Shown here: piece by piece, positions 1 through 11,553 of the stretch | How the letters are laid out: each line of letters begins with the position of its first letter | How positions within the stretch are numbered: position 1 is the first letter of the stretch | Assembly (NCBI GenBank): GCA_022606135.1 | Contig: JABYQN010000011.1 | Location: 558,001-622,000, forward strand | Length of the DNA stretch: 64,000 nucleotides | From: Fomes fomentarius | Taxonomy: Eukaryota > Basidiomycota > Agaricomycetes > Polyporales > Polyporaceae | Direction of reading: 5' to 3' | Notes under the pieces: generated by a model | What the model saw: the letters and a program-made list of their open reading frames with translations, nothing else | What the model was told of the DNA's origin: nothing | Databases searched by the model: none | Program-made: the position numbers and the translations under genes

Positions 1-1092
1 AACGAAATTCTATGCCAGATTTCAACCTTCCTCGCAGCAGGACACGAGACGAGCTCGTCCTCGCTCACATGGACACTGTATGCTCTCGCGCGCTCACCCG
101 CCGTACAGGCCAAGCTGCGCGAAGAGCTCCGCACCCTCCCCTCCCCGCACCTCCACTCGCACTCCCATCCCACATCTCCGACGTCTCACTTATTCCAATG
201 CCACTGCCAAGACTTTTCCTGCTCCTCCTGCTCCTCGCTCACCGACGCGATCCAGCACCTCCCTTACCTCGACGCCGTCGTGCGCGAGTCCCTCCGCATA
301 TATGCGCCGATCACCACTACCATGCGCGTCGCGACGGCCGACGACGTCATCCCCGTCGCCGCGCCGTTCGTCGACCGGCGCGGGCGGACGTGCAACGAGA
401 TCAGGGTGCGGAAGGGGGACATCATCAGCGTGCCGATACAGGCGATGAACAAGAGCGCGGACGAGTGGGGCCCGGACGCGGACGTGTTCCGGCCGGAGAG
501 GTGGTTGGAGGAGCGTAATTCCGAGAAGACGGAGGAGGGAGCGAAGGGGGAGAAGGGAGTGAGGAGACGGGCGATACAGGGATTGTGGGGCAATATGCTC
601 ACTTTCGGCAGTGGGAACCCTGTGAACGGGAACCGGTCGTGCATCGGGTACAAGTTCGCGCTGAGCGAGTGAGTGGTTCTCTGGTTCTTCTTCTTATTTT
701 ATCTTTCATTTTTATTATCATGCACACGGTGTGTTCGTTGGATGCTGACCCGCATGCGTTCGTCCCGGATCAGGATCAAAACTTTTTTGTACGTGCTCGT
801 GCGCGATCTGGAGTTCTCGATCGACCCCGCGGTGGAGATCGAGAAGAAGGTCAAGTACGTCCTCCTCCCTCTCCCCCTCCTCACGTCCCGTCCGTGCTTC
901 TTGACTGACCGCATTTCTTGCAGCGTCGTGACCCGCCCCTGCGTCAAGTCCGAGCCGCACAGAGGGAACCAGATGCCGCTCTACATCCGTCGCGTCCCTC
1001 CAGAACTCGAGTCCGAGCCCGCATACAGCCCCAGTCTCAGCAATAGCTATAGTCTCGGCCATACATTATCACGATCACGATTATATCAATGA
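1..1092 (+). CDS. Cytochrome P450, C-terminal part (5' end outside window)
   Basis: Heme-thiolate monooxygenase fragment; substrate unknown. Exons 1-668, 774-854 and 924-1092 join in frame (306 codons including stop). The reading frame is open from base 1. In order I see the I-helix oxygen-binding motif AGHETS (about residue 13), the K-helix ExxR as ESLR (about residue 95), a PERF-like FRPERW (about 165), and the heme loop FGSGNPVNGNRSCIG with the cysteine ligand. The C-terminal beta region follows after two short introns. All catalytic landmarks of this half are present, so it looks functional. The stretch between the J and K helices (about residues 40-75) is unusually long and rich in His, Ser and Cys, where most P450s have a short loop. 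The membrane anchor and N-terminal half lie upstream of the window. Which CYP family it belongs to cannot be told from this part; the ExxR and heme loop resemble fungal CYP5144/CYP5150-like enzymes only in a general way. Confidence 0.92.
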
Positions 1093-2390
1093 TCTCTGCT
1101 TGTGGATTGTACATTTGATGTGATACTAGTATAGTTTTTTTTGTTGATTTGATGACGATGATCGATCTATACACATCCATAGGGGACGCTGTTGGACCTA
1201 CCATTGTCATGTCGTCGTTTGTCGTTGTCGTTGTCGTTGCATGTTTGCATGTTAGTGCGAGTCGGTGCTGTCTGTATAGTTAATTATCCGCATATCGTAA
1301 TATCTGACTGGGTGACAGCCTATACACGAGCAACGAACACCGAGCACCGAGTCATTGCCAGTGGACTATCCGGTTATCCGGATTTCTGGCGGCTGGTGGT
1401 TGGCTCCGGTTGGCTGCTGGCGTTGAGGATAATTACCAAATTTGGGATTTGTCCGCATAGCCACCACTAGCGTCGCTGGCAGTATCTCGTACCGGTACCA
1501 CCATGCACGGCACTACTACTACTTACTATGAACGCATATCCACCACTAGCGTTGCTTTCAGCTAGCGCTGTCTGGGTGTATTCCATTCCACCATACACGG
1601 CATCCTGCGCTACTACTACTTACTATGAACGCATAGCCACCACTAGCGTCGCTGCCAGCTGGCACTGCCTGGGTGTATCTCGTTTCACCAAGCACGGCAT
1701 TGAACCTGCTACTACTTACTGTGAATCTCAGAACTTTTGTCCATCTCTGCCCCCTTTGGACCTCTTGACTGCACTTCCCTCGCAACCACTGGCAATCCGA
1801 ACTTCCCCACCTTGAACTTCCATCCGACGACTCGGAGGGTACATGACACCGGGTTGGAAGGATGCGTGGTGAAGGACTCTATGGGCTTATGCAGGTGAGC
1901 TCGTTTGGCCATTGTGTTTGAGCTGCGTTGATGTCGTCGCTCTCGGGCCTCACTAGACTAGGAGGCGACTCTCGGACGATGATACGGCGAGCGCGAGTCT
2001 AGACATTCGACCGTGAATTGCAAACATGTTATCAACATTATCCCACCTCATCAATAGGAGAGGATACCGCATACTTATAATATCGCGTGTGTATCAGCAC
2101 TGCGGCCCCGATGTGTGAACATCATTCTGGCCAACGGTGCACATCACAACTTGCGATAAGTTGCTGTAAAACAGAGGGGAACAAAAGTGTCAGGAGCGCC
2201 GCGTTGACCATGTTGTCATGACCAACCATTGTTACCCAGAAGGGGTCAAGACAACGGGCCGAAGGGTATGATCAGAGAAAGGGACTAACGTTGACGCGTT
2301 TCAGGTCAAGGAAGACTGGTAGTTCGTTGCCACCATGAACTGCCAATAGTAGTAAGCGGAGAGGTCCGACCGAGATTCGAGTAATCTCTG
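1093..2390. other. Non-coding interval 3' of the P450
   Basis: No convincing gene. Open frames are short and lack family signatures. It carries a degenerate tandem repeat at 1454-1725 (listed separately). The remainder is presumably the P450 3' UTR and the promoter of the small gene at 2391. Confidence 0.5.
1454..1725. repeat. Degenerate tandem repeat, about 2.8 copies of ~96 bp
   Basis: Three units start at 1454, 1533 and 1630 (79, 97 and 96 bp). Each opens with CGCATA(G/T)CCACCACTAGCG and closes with CTACTACTTACTATGAA or a close variant. The first unit lacks about 18 bp in its middle. Units differ by scattered substitutions, so the array is not recent. Function unknown. Confidence 0.85.
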
Positions 2391-2864
2391 ATGTGTGGAT
2401 CTTTTGCAGGAATAGCGCAAACGATGTCGTACGCTTTGCAGGTGCCCCATGAATCATCTCTGCGTATCCAGTACTACTATCGCGCCTATTCACCGACGAG
2501 CGCCACGGTGCGCGTCTGGGTCCCTCGGGGCATGAGGCCAGGCGGATATCTCAGTGTCCAACGAGAAAAATCCGGAACATGTGAGTACTACTTATGCATG
2601 CTCTCACATTTCAATACTGACCGTCAGTTCGTGATACCCATCAGTTGATGTCACGTAGATATCTTGGGTGGTATACCTAAAGCTTCCGTTGTGTTACCGC
2701 TTCGAGACACCGAGGTATCACGGGCGGAACGTGCATTAACCACACCATATGTCGCCACGATAACCGACACGAGGCCCGTCGTGCGTGTACGCCCAAACTC
2801 AACCTCGTCAGTGTTGTACGTCCGGATATCCGTCACACATGTTTTCAGCTGCCGTGCTCCCTAA
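2391..2864 (+). CDS. Small hypothetical protein, two exons
   Basis: Not recognised. Exons 2391-2580 and 2659-2864 splice through a GTGAGT...CACGTAG intron and give 131 residues in frame. The product has alternating hydrophobic and polar stretches (for example TVRVWVPRGMRPGGYLSV and PYVATITDTRPVVRVRPN) that look like a beta-sandwich. I see no signal peptide, no membrane helix and no catalytic motif. The true start is uncertain: an AG acceptor lies at about 2409, so further exons could lie upstream and the first in-frame ATG may then be the one at 2424. It sits 133 bp upstream of another unrecognised gene on the same strand. The two show similar size and style but no clear sequence match. Confidence 0.5.
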
Positions 2865-2996
2865 CTTGCGCCCAAACGCGCCCCAAGATATCTCTTTGCA
2901 TACATAAACTGGCTCTCCCCCCATTCACCATCCAACACCTATTCAAAGTGACACTCCTCTCTCCAACGGTTCACGACCGTTGTACTGCTTTACACG

Positions 2997-4104
2997 ATGC
3001 TTGTCGTTACGATTGCGACCCCGGACTGGAATGCTTACTGTCCCTCGACTGACGGGCGCCCGGTGTTTGTCTCTCCGGGTTCGGAAAAAGGAGTACGCTA
3101 CGCAAGCATATTCGTTCAGTGGGCCGCAATTAATTGTCAGCTCCTACTAGATTCCTTATAACAACTTCCCGAAGTCCAGTAGAACCTTTGTGACAGATGC
3201 AACCGGAGAAACATACCTCACGCATGTCAAGGAAGAACACGAATGGAGGACTCTTCCCACCGCAATCAGGACCGATGTAAGTTCTGAGCTCTTCTGTTCA
3301 TCAGGATTGTTCTCATACGTCCATGCCTCGCTAGAACGTCTCACCGGATGTGTTTGACGCAATTATGGTCGCGAATTCGAGTGGTGTCGCCCCAGTTTCA
3401 GAGTTACAGGCACCGTACCCGACCCCTCCGAATAGCATCTCTGAGCAGGCGGAGGTAGTCAATCCGGACCTAGTCGTAAGTCATCGGCAGCACTTGTTTC
3501 TTGCAATGATTCACACCTTTGATGTTACGTGTAGATCATCAAACAAGAGGAATATACTGAGGGGAACAAGATAGAGACGCCATTCACTCCAGTTCCGTTC
3601 CACGTCAGCATGGCCCAAGCGGATAGAGGGGATGTTGACGATCCAGAAGGGATCGCCTTTGACAGGGGTGCTTTCCGAGAACTGCCGAGCAGGAAGTACA
3701 CCATGCACGTCATCATTGATGTAAGTCGGGATAGCTGATTGTCTATTTCCGCCCAAGCTCATGGTTGCTCCTATACTAGAACACTGAATATAAATATAAA
3801 TCCAATCAACACTACCGGCAAAGAAGGGGCAAGTGCCTGACACGCGCTGCACTAGCCAAAGATATTGCAGGAGATATGAAGAAAGCTCTCGTGAGTGACA
3901 AGTAACATCAGCGTGCGTGAATGATCACTGATTGGCCGTATTATACAGGGACCCACTCAGACACTTCACTTGCCTGGAAACATATCGGTCCCATTCAACG
4001 AGCTCATCCTTGTCGACGTAAAGTGTAGGGGGTCAGGTAGCATCCAGCCGACACTGGGATATTACAAGTCCTCTGCTTCCGTTCTCCCCGTACTGTACTC
4101 TTAG
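2997..4104 (+). CDS. Hypothetical protein, six exons with only phase-0 introns
   Basis: Not recognised. Exons 2997-3092, 3151-3276, 3335-3475, 3535-3720, 3780-3890 and 3949-4104 each have a length divisible by three and join into 271 codons plus stop, with standard GT-AG borders throughout. That internal consistency makes the model strong although no family is known to me. The product opens with MLVVTIATPDWNAYCPSTDG, has a Pro/Ser-rich middle (PYPTPPNSISEQ), a short charged acidic region and a basic patch YRQRRGKCLTRAALAK. It ends in a predicted beta-rich tail. There is no signal peptide, membrane helix or nuclear domain that I can name. A TATA-like CATACATAAA lies about 90 bp upstream of the ATG. 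It may be a lineage-specific gene. Confidence 0.65.
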
Positions 4105-5071
4105 CACTATCCGACATGCTTCTCCGTTCATAGATCCGGATCTTGGCCTTTTACATAATCTCATGTTCGTGGCGTCCAAGACGTATTCATGCTCTCTCAG
4201 TACATACTACTACTTGGCGTCAGCCCTGGCGCTGCTTACATCTAATCGCATTGTGGTGGAGACGACCGGAATGGCGTGCCTCTAGTGACGTCGAGTCGCT
4301 TTCGTTTGGTTATTCAAAACAGGCTCAGTCAGTCTATATTACCGGAGAGGGGGAGATGTGCCTTGGAAGATTATAGCTCACAAGAAACCAATAGGGCCTC
4401 GCGATCCTATACACGCAGGGTCTTGCGTATATACAGAGCATGCCTAGATACCAACGGAGGCGCTCTTCAGCTCAGCAGATGGAATCGGAGCCTGGCACTA
4501 GACCTGGGAAGACGGACTACGTCGGTAGTATGAATAGAGCAATAGGCGATGGGGCCCTAAAGCTGGATGTGCGACAAGTGTGTGTAGCTACCATATTGAG
4601 GAGGCGCATTCCTGAAGAGCCCCGGCTACAGGAGCCTCCTCATATGCAAGCGGGACGTGTACTCACAGTCTCTACGAATCAGAGTACTTGAGTACATAAT
4701 ACTAGTGTTGCGGCGTAGGAACAAGAGGATCATAAGTGAAGCTCAAACAACTCTAGAACAGAGATATTGTATCCTGGGGGCCGTTGGGACCACATAAGAT
4801 TATAATTACGATACTTGGACAACAGGGTAGGTATGCGCGAAAGCATCGTTCACGATATTACGGACCGTCCGTGTGTAGTACAAACAGATCGAGCACAGAA
4901 GAGCAACGTATCAAGACAGCTCAAGTACAACATGTGCAGTGCAAAACGACAGCGCAAGCATCGGGAGGACCGACGGCGACACCTCCCAATTACCAAAGAG
5001 GCAGGTGAAGCAAGACATGCGGAGCGGGGGGAGATAGTACAAGTCTGAGTCTGGATTACACCAGCAGTCCG
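4105..5071. other. Intergenic, nothing recognised
   Basis: Short open frames only, without family signatures. It lies between the 3' ends of the hypothetical gene (+) and the LIM-domain gene (-), so it should hold two terminators; none is obvious as a motif. Confidence 0.4.
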
Positions 5072-8000
5072 CTAAATTTCGTTCCGGATCATGATGCTGA
5101 AACAGTGTTCGCAGAAGGCCTTGCCGTCCCGCTGGAAGAAGGCTGGGTTCTCGAACGGCCTGTCGCAGCTCTGCATACAAACGCGATCAGCACTCCAAGC
5201 ACAACGAATGAGAGGTTGTACAAAGAGACCACTCACAGCACACGTGAAGCACTCCCAGCACCACTTTCCTCCAAGCGCCTCAACGGCCTGCATCCCATCC
5301 CGTATACTCTTCTTGCACTTCTTGCACTTCGGCATCCGCAGCCGCACATGGCACGCCTCGCAATACGGGTGGCCCTTGTACACCGTAAAACCCACATCGT
5401 CCTCCGCGCTTGCGGTGAACGCCCCGTCGCCCGCGAACGTGCGCGAGGGCGCACCGGGCGAAGCTGGGGGGAGGAAGGGATCGCCGCACTCAGCGCAAAA
5501 GAAGTGCTGCTCGTGGTACGTGCGCTTGCCCAGCTCAGGGTCGTCGAGCGTGATAAATCGCTCGTCCACAATCGCGGTCTCACAGTGGTAACATCTCGGC
5601 GCGAAGTGCTATTCATCAATGATTGTCACGTAACAGGTCAGCCAGCGTTCATCACAACGAACAGTCAAGAATGACGCACCTCATGGTAATCGAAATGGCA
5701 GTACGGCCTCCCTTCATGCGCATACGAGCTGAGGTTCTCCAGCAACTCGTCGCACACACAGCACCGGAAACAGCCCGGGTGCCACCGCATGTCCATCGCG
5801 CTCACGATGCGACCGATAATCGGACCGCCGCACCCGCCACACACCAGTCCGCTGCGCTTCGCCGCCTCTAGGCGCGGATTCGAGAGCGTCTCCTGCATCT
5901 TGCGGGTCTGGGACTGTTTTGGAGGAGACGGCGACGGCTCGCCAGGCAAGGAGATCTGCGGGATGGACGGACCGCTGTCGTCTGCGCCGCCGATGTTGAT
6001 GACAGGAATTCCGTCGTCGTCGCCGAAGGACATGCGAGGGACGCCGCCGCCGCGGTTGGCATCGCTGGGTCCTGAGATATTGATCACCGGCCCGTCGGCG
6101 TCCTCGTCACTGTCGCCATCCACATTGGCAGGGAACGAGATCTTCGGGATCCGCGGAGTGCTCTGCTGTCTCGTAGGAGGCGGCCGCTGAAACCTGTCAG
6201 GGGATTGCGACCTCATTGGCTTTGTAGGAGAAGGCGGTCTGGGCTGCGGCTTGACCGGCGACGGCGGCCTAAAAGCGTTCTTCCGTGGAGAGGTCGGTTG
6301 TGAGGCAGGAGGAGGGGGAAAGTGCGACAACGAAAACACCGAAGTAGCGTCTGAAGGCGCCCGCTGCAACACGTTATGTGTCGGAGCAGTCTGGGAGCGT
6401 GCATTCAGTGCGGGGGCACTGGGTAGCGGCGAATTGAAACTGGTTGGTGGTCGCGCTTGCGGCAGCTGGAAAGCAGAGGATGGTCCTGGCGAGCGCCGTA
6501 GGCTGGGCGGGGGCGCATCATCCAAGCTGAGGTCGAGATCTGCCTTACGCGGAGACCGAGGCCGAGAGAATGGAGTCACAGTCGCAGCGGTCGTGTTGGA
6601 ACGTGTTGGGCGAGGGAGCGCTCGGCTTGCCTGCATCTGTGAGAAAGTAGACTGCGAAGTAGGAGGCGGGGCGACATTAGAACTCCCTGGCGCCCTCGGT
6701 AGCGGTGGGAGCGCCGATGGCCATCCATTCTGCTGCTTTGGCTGAGGCTGAGGCTGAGACTGGTTCGGAGGCTGAGGCATCGGGCGCGCCGGGCCATTAT
6801 TCGACAACGACTGTGAATGGCCGTGTGTTGGTCGAAAGGTCGGCGATGGCGACGTCGACCGTAGTGACGCATTCGCCATCCGCATCGCCATACTAGACTC
6901 GGCCTCCTGATTGCGGTTCGGAGACGGAGGCCCCGGAGACGGAAGCTCTCGCCGCCCTCGCCCAGGCTGCTCCGCCTGAGGGTTGGCAGGAGGAGGGTGG
7001 CTATTCTTGGGCAGTTCACGGATGCCATATTGAGGACTTGGGGAGCGTGGATGCCGCTCAAGGAGAGCGTTGGTCAACTCCTCGTCGTCTGAGCTCACCG
7101 GTGACTCTGAGATACGTTGGCCCACGAGCGAATGCGATTGAGCCTGAGCCGTCGGCTCAGGTGGAAGAGGATAGTTCGGTGCCGCTGTGGGTAGAGGAAG
7201 TGTGCGATAGCGCTCTCGGAACCGTGACGTGGACGGTGAACTACTGACACTTGAGGTAGTAGGAGAGGGTGATGGCGGAGTCCGATTATTGTTAGACGGA
7301 GGCGCATTGGGTTGCGAAGCTCTAGAAAGAGTATCAAGCGGCTGGGTATGCTGCCGGGAGGACGAGGGCGCATTCTGCAATTGGAGATGGAGAGGGAGCG
7401 TGCCCGCACGAGCGCTTGAGTCCACTGGAGCACCCACTGCTTTGGAGGCGCTGGGAGACGGAAGTGGGCGTGCACCACCCGATACCGTGCTCCGTCTCTC
7501 TACAGGTGCTTGAATTTGCGACGGCTGCGGTGTCCTTGCAAGTGCTGAGCCTCCTGGTTGTGGTAAAGCGCGCTTCCACAAAGGCACAAACTTCTGCCCC
7601 GGTGCAGGCAACAACTCAGGACTCCTTACAGGCGCCGGCTGTTCAGGTATAACCGAGGATGAGGGTGGCTGAGGTGCGGGAAGAGCGCGCTTCGGAGGGC
7701 TCTGCGGCTGCGGCTGAACCTGAGGTTGGCTTTGCGAATTGGCCAGGTCAAAAGACCCTGCAGACCGGGGTAAGGGAAGTGGACGCGGCGGACTAGTAGA
7801 AGCTACGAAGGTGCTCGATGTGGGAGATCCGCCCTGACCAGACGGTATTCGTGTTAAAGCATTTGGAGGTGGATTGGCTGGGAACGCATTGACATTCGGC
7901 ACAGACTGTATAGGCCGATGAGCACTCGCAACGGGTCCTGGAGACGGTGTTTGTTGAGGCGAAGGGAATCCTTGCCCATTCACAGGCGGGGCAGGAAGCC

Positions 8001-8451
8001 CGCGGGGATCGGGAAGTGGACGACGAGCGGACTGTGGCGTTCCGGACTGGGGTGTTTGCGGTGACACAGGCGAGGGATACGGATTAGAAGTGGGTGCCTG
8101 TTGGTACGGCTGAGGGGATCGAGGAGGAAAATACTGCCCATACAGTTGCGCCTGTGGCACCTGTGGTAGAGGGGCGGTCATGGGCCCGGTAAGCTGACCA
8201 GGAGCATATGCAACCGGGTTAATTCTAGATGGCGGGCGGTGAATGGGAGCAGCTGGTGTCTGGACATATTGTGAGGCTTGATGTTGCGGTGTTTGCTGAA
8301 CGTATGACGGTTGCTGATAGTGTGTAGAGTACTGTGGTTGCATCCTGGGGTCGTATCCCTGAGTTGTCTGCGGTTGAGAAGGGGGAGTAGGGTAGGTGTA
8401 GGACGCTTGGGGGTAATACGAGGAGTAACCGCTTTGCGCCATCTTCGCCAC
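5072..8451 (-). CDS. Paxillin-like protein with three C-terminal LIM domains
   Basis: Probable cytoskeletal adaptor of the fungal paxillin (Pxl1) type, acting at sites of polarised growth and septation. Exons 8451-5680, 5608-5237 and 5170-5072 join in frame to 1080 residues. About 860 residues are disordered and rich in Pro, Ser, Gln and Ala, with many SPxP and PPxP motifs. Three zinc-binding LIM modules follow. LIM1 starts at CGGCGGPI and runs across the first intron (CHFDYHE/HFAPRC). LIM2 starts at CYHCETAI and carries an insert of about 30 residues before GHPYCEAC. LIM3 starts at CKKCKKSI and ends at FCEHCF. The Cys/His ligands of all three look complete. The start chosen is the first ATG after an upstream splice-like region at about 8460; the next Met is only four codons on. 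An LIM-RhoGAP is excluded because no GAP domain follows. Confidence 0.9.
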
Positions 8452-9226
8452 TGCTCACCTGGCGATTAATCGTCCGTCTCAAGACTTCCCAGCATATTCC
8501 AATGATTGGACTCACCAGAAGTGAAGGGATGATGTCTGCCCAGAGGCACGGGGCGCGTTATTGGTCTTATTCGTACTTCGCCGCAGTGCAGTGAATATGT
8601 AGAGCAAAACCTTGCGCCTCAGATCATATGGTAGCTACAGCAAGCACAACGGGTAGGAGTAGAGATGTCAATTCACTTGAGACGGTCTAGGCAGTGGGTT
8701 TACGCACCTTGGGCCGTACAATAGATCCTGCCACCGCCGCAGCTTCCGCTTGAGCACGCAACTATCGCCAGACCCTCAGCCCGCGCAGACGATGGGAAGA
8801 ACGAAAGGGGTCGCCCGATTGGCTTTGGAATCCAGGGTGAAGATCACCAGTGCCTGTTGATCGTTGGTACAGCCTCGGTGTGAAAGACAGTTCCGTGATG
8901 CTGATAGTGCGCCCAAAGGCCACAGTCTTAACACTGACAGATGTGAGGCGGCGTTGTAGCGTGAGTGCGTCAACTACGTTGATATTATGCAGATTACAAC
9001 AGATTGAGAACGCGACAGGATACGACGAGGAGGGTTACCGGGTACCGTTGTGGCGGTTGCGGAGGAAAGAAAGAGCGCTGTTGCGCCTACTTAGCTAGAC
9101 GCCGACACATTTCCTATTACTTATCCTAACGCTGACTTCGAAAACCGGAACAGGGATGACTGGCATTAGGATACACTGAATTAGAGCGTTGAGTACCGTA
9201 CATGCATTTCGTTCAAAAGACATGGT
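8452..9226. other. Intergenic, nothing recognised
   Basis: Lies between the 5' end of the LIM gene and the 3' end of the nuclease gene, both on the minus strand. It should contain the LIM gene promoter and 5' UTR. A GTGAGC donor-like site at about 8460 on the minus strand suggests a 5' UTR intron or a short upstream exon. No coding signature seen. Confidence 0.4.
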
Positions 9227-11160
9227 CTAAGCAGCAGCAGGATTGTCGGCAAAGTAATTGCCAGAGAGTGTATGACTGTAGTCTATATCTTCTATGCCAT
9301 AGCGACGAAGCCCATGCTTGTCCAAAATCTCCAATACTGCCTCCTCATCGACCTCCCCAGGCTCAAATGAAGCAATGTCCGGTATAGGTGGGAGCGTGTG
9401 GAACACGCTCCGTGCAAGCTGGACCTGCTCCAAGTACACGTCCTTCGGGATCCGGGGAGGGTACTTGGTTTCGTGCTCAAGAACTTGCTCTATGGACCCG
9501 TGCTTGCGGATATACTTGAGCGCACGCGCTGGGCCAACGTTCTTGATACGTTGCGAGAAGTCGGTCCCGAGCAGGAGCGCAAAGTCGATGAACTGGTCGC
9601 GGTTCAGCTCTAGAACTTCGCGGACTTCGGCGCCTGAGATGAGGAGGAGGGGGCCCTGACGACTTCCGAGGTTACGGACCAGGGGTGCATCGTAGATAAG
9701 AACATCCTACGGACAACCAGATATTAGCGGAATTCATGACATGTGTGAAGCGGGGATCATACCGTGTCTTCACTCGCCACCAAGTCGGCATGGCCACTCA
9801 AAACAACCGCGGCGGCCAGCGCTTCAGCTTCGTATGGCCCAGAGGGTTCGATGCATGGAATGCCCATCGCGCGCAAGATCTCTTTGCTTTCCTTGTATGT
9901 TTCGGCCGTAGGCGGGTGAGTGCGTCGCATGTACGACTCTGAGAGCACATTGCTCTTTGCCTCCAGCGACTCAGCCATACGTGAGACAGACTCCGTCATG
10001 CCCGTGCCCGCCTCAACAGATTCGGCCAATTGCGCCCATAATTGGGCTTCTTCATATATGAGAGACTGCTGGGTCTTCGACATGGCATATTCAACGGCAG
10101 ATGCTTCGCCCGGGTCCTCTTGGACGACAACGGGAGGGTCAAAGATGTCTGGAAGGTTGGCGTCATCGGGAGTTGTTTCTGATAGGGAGACGAGCTGGGG
10201 AATGCTCTTGCAGTATTCAGTGAACAACTCAGAGACGTCTGCTGCCAAACCTTCTTGATGGTCACTAGGGCCCATGTCTTGATTTGATATGTCTACAGCG
10301 ACAGATGATGAGCACGTCGACCAAGACCGAAGCCCCCAATATGTCAGGAAGATGCGGCAAACCTTCGAGAACCTGGAGCACCTCAAGCTCTCCAGAAGAG
10401 TCGTAGGAGATGGCAGGCGAGTTGGGAGTGTTTGGACCTGAGCCACCCCAATCTTCGTTCATTCCATGCAATGCCCCCGCTGCAACTCCCCCGGTAAGGT
10501 CACTGCCGCCAACCCTGTCGCCGCCTCTCCTCTTGCAACTGCCGATGCCGTGGCCGCGAGATTGGCTGGCATCTTCCAACTACGTGTCAACCGTTTGAGT
10601 GACTCGAGCTCCCTCTCAGATTCACCGACTCCAATCGAATGCCACGCGCGCAGAGACTCCGAAAGTCGGCGAAGCCTATCCAACCGGTCATATTCGAACC
10701 CGCCGCGCGCGGCTGTCATCATGCGATCCTTGCGCCGTCTCTCGATCTTGACCACATGAGTCCGGTATCACGATGCAAGGCACTATTCACGTACCTCTCG
10801 TTCTTTCGCTAAGCTCCTTAATTTCCCGTCAAACGTACATATGGCTTGGATGTTGTGGTCCCTCAGGTGCCTCGCCAGCCGATACCACGAAAGAACATGC
10901 CGGTATGGCTGCGGCATTGGCGCGAAGTGAAACCGTTGTGTGATGAGAGTGCCATCGCTAGTTAGGGGGATTAACACCTCGATCAAGGCGCATATGAGGC
11001 TGCGTACATAACTATCCGTTTGCCAGAAAGGGCTTGCAGCCGCTCAGGAAAATGTTTGACGACGTGGGGGCTGCGAAAACTTGAGCGCGATGTAAGACGA
11101 GTTGACCACTGCTACGTACCAGCTCTTTTGGAGAAACGGCGTGAGCCCCAAGACACCCAT
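9227..11160 (-). CDS. XPG/FEN1-family structure-specific nuclease
   Basis: Predicted metal-dependent nuclease of the FEN1/EXO1/XPG superfamily, for DNA repair or flap processing. The N-region starts MGVLGLTPFLQK and continues over a phase-2 intron into IDGTLITQRFHF, then CTFDGK. The I-region has PYEAEAL, SEDTDVL and LLGTDF, and a helix-hairpin-helix stretch NVGPARALKYIRKHGS. All acidic metal ligands known from FEN1 (Asp in IDG and FDG, Glu in EAEA, Asp in EDTD and GTD) are present. N- and I-regions are separated by about 230 residues of charged, poorly conserved sequence, far longer than the FEN1 helical clamp. No PCNA-binding motif is seen at the C terminus, which ends NPAAA. Introns can be placed except near 10480-10520, where the frame slips by one base at a run of five Gs (see findings). 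Basidiomycete databases usually call these 'PIN domain-like'; true RAD27 is unlikely given the insert. Confidence 0.85.
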
Positions 11161-11553
11161 CCACACAACTGACTAGCAACAACGATAACTTGGGTCGTGA
11201 GGTCGTGGCTGATCCATAGAAATCAGGCGGCTGAAGTGGCCGACGCGATGGTGGTAGAAGAATGCAATTGAACAAGATCTTCTAGTCCGGAAATGAGTAT
11301 GGCGACAAAGTCACATTGATCAAGATAAGATCAGCTACTTACCAGTCAATGACTCTATTAGCCGGTATCAATACAAAACTTAACACCTTTACTTATCTCG
11401 GCTTATCCCACTAATCTCGACACGTTCGGCGCGTCGTCACGTTTCGCATCTTTACCTCCACGTAGCCGAGTAGTACCGCCTTCCCCTCACACATTTTCTG
11501 CACGTTCTGCGGGTCACCTCTACGCACTCTCGACCGCAGACAACGCTGCCAAA
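11161..11553. promoter_or_regulatory. Shared divergent promoter of the nuclease and COPI alpha genes
   Basis: A 393-bp spacer between two start codons facing away from each other. It holds GATAAG at 11324-11329 and CTTATC at 11392-11397 and 11402-11407, that is three GATA-type hexamers. The second pair lies about 150 bp before the COPI start. These match the consensus of fungal GATA factors; binding is inferred only. The 60 bp just before 11554 are pyrimidine-rich, as expected for a fungal core promoter. Confidence 0.5.

Noticed and set aside
5105..5674. 189-codon plus-strand frame opposite the LIM domains
   Set aside because: Antisense shadow of a conserved coding region; codon pattern follows the LIM frame.
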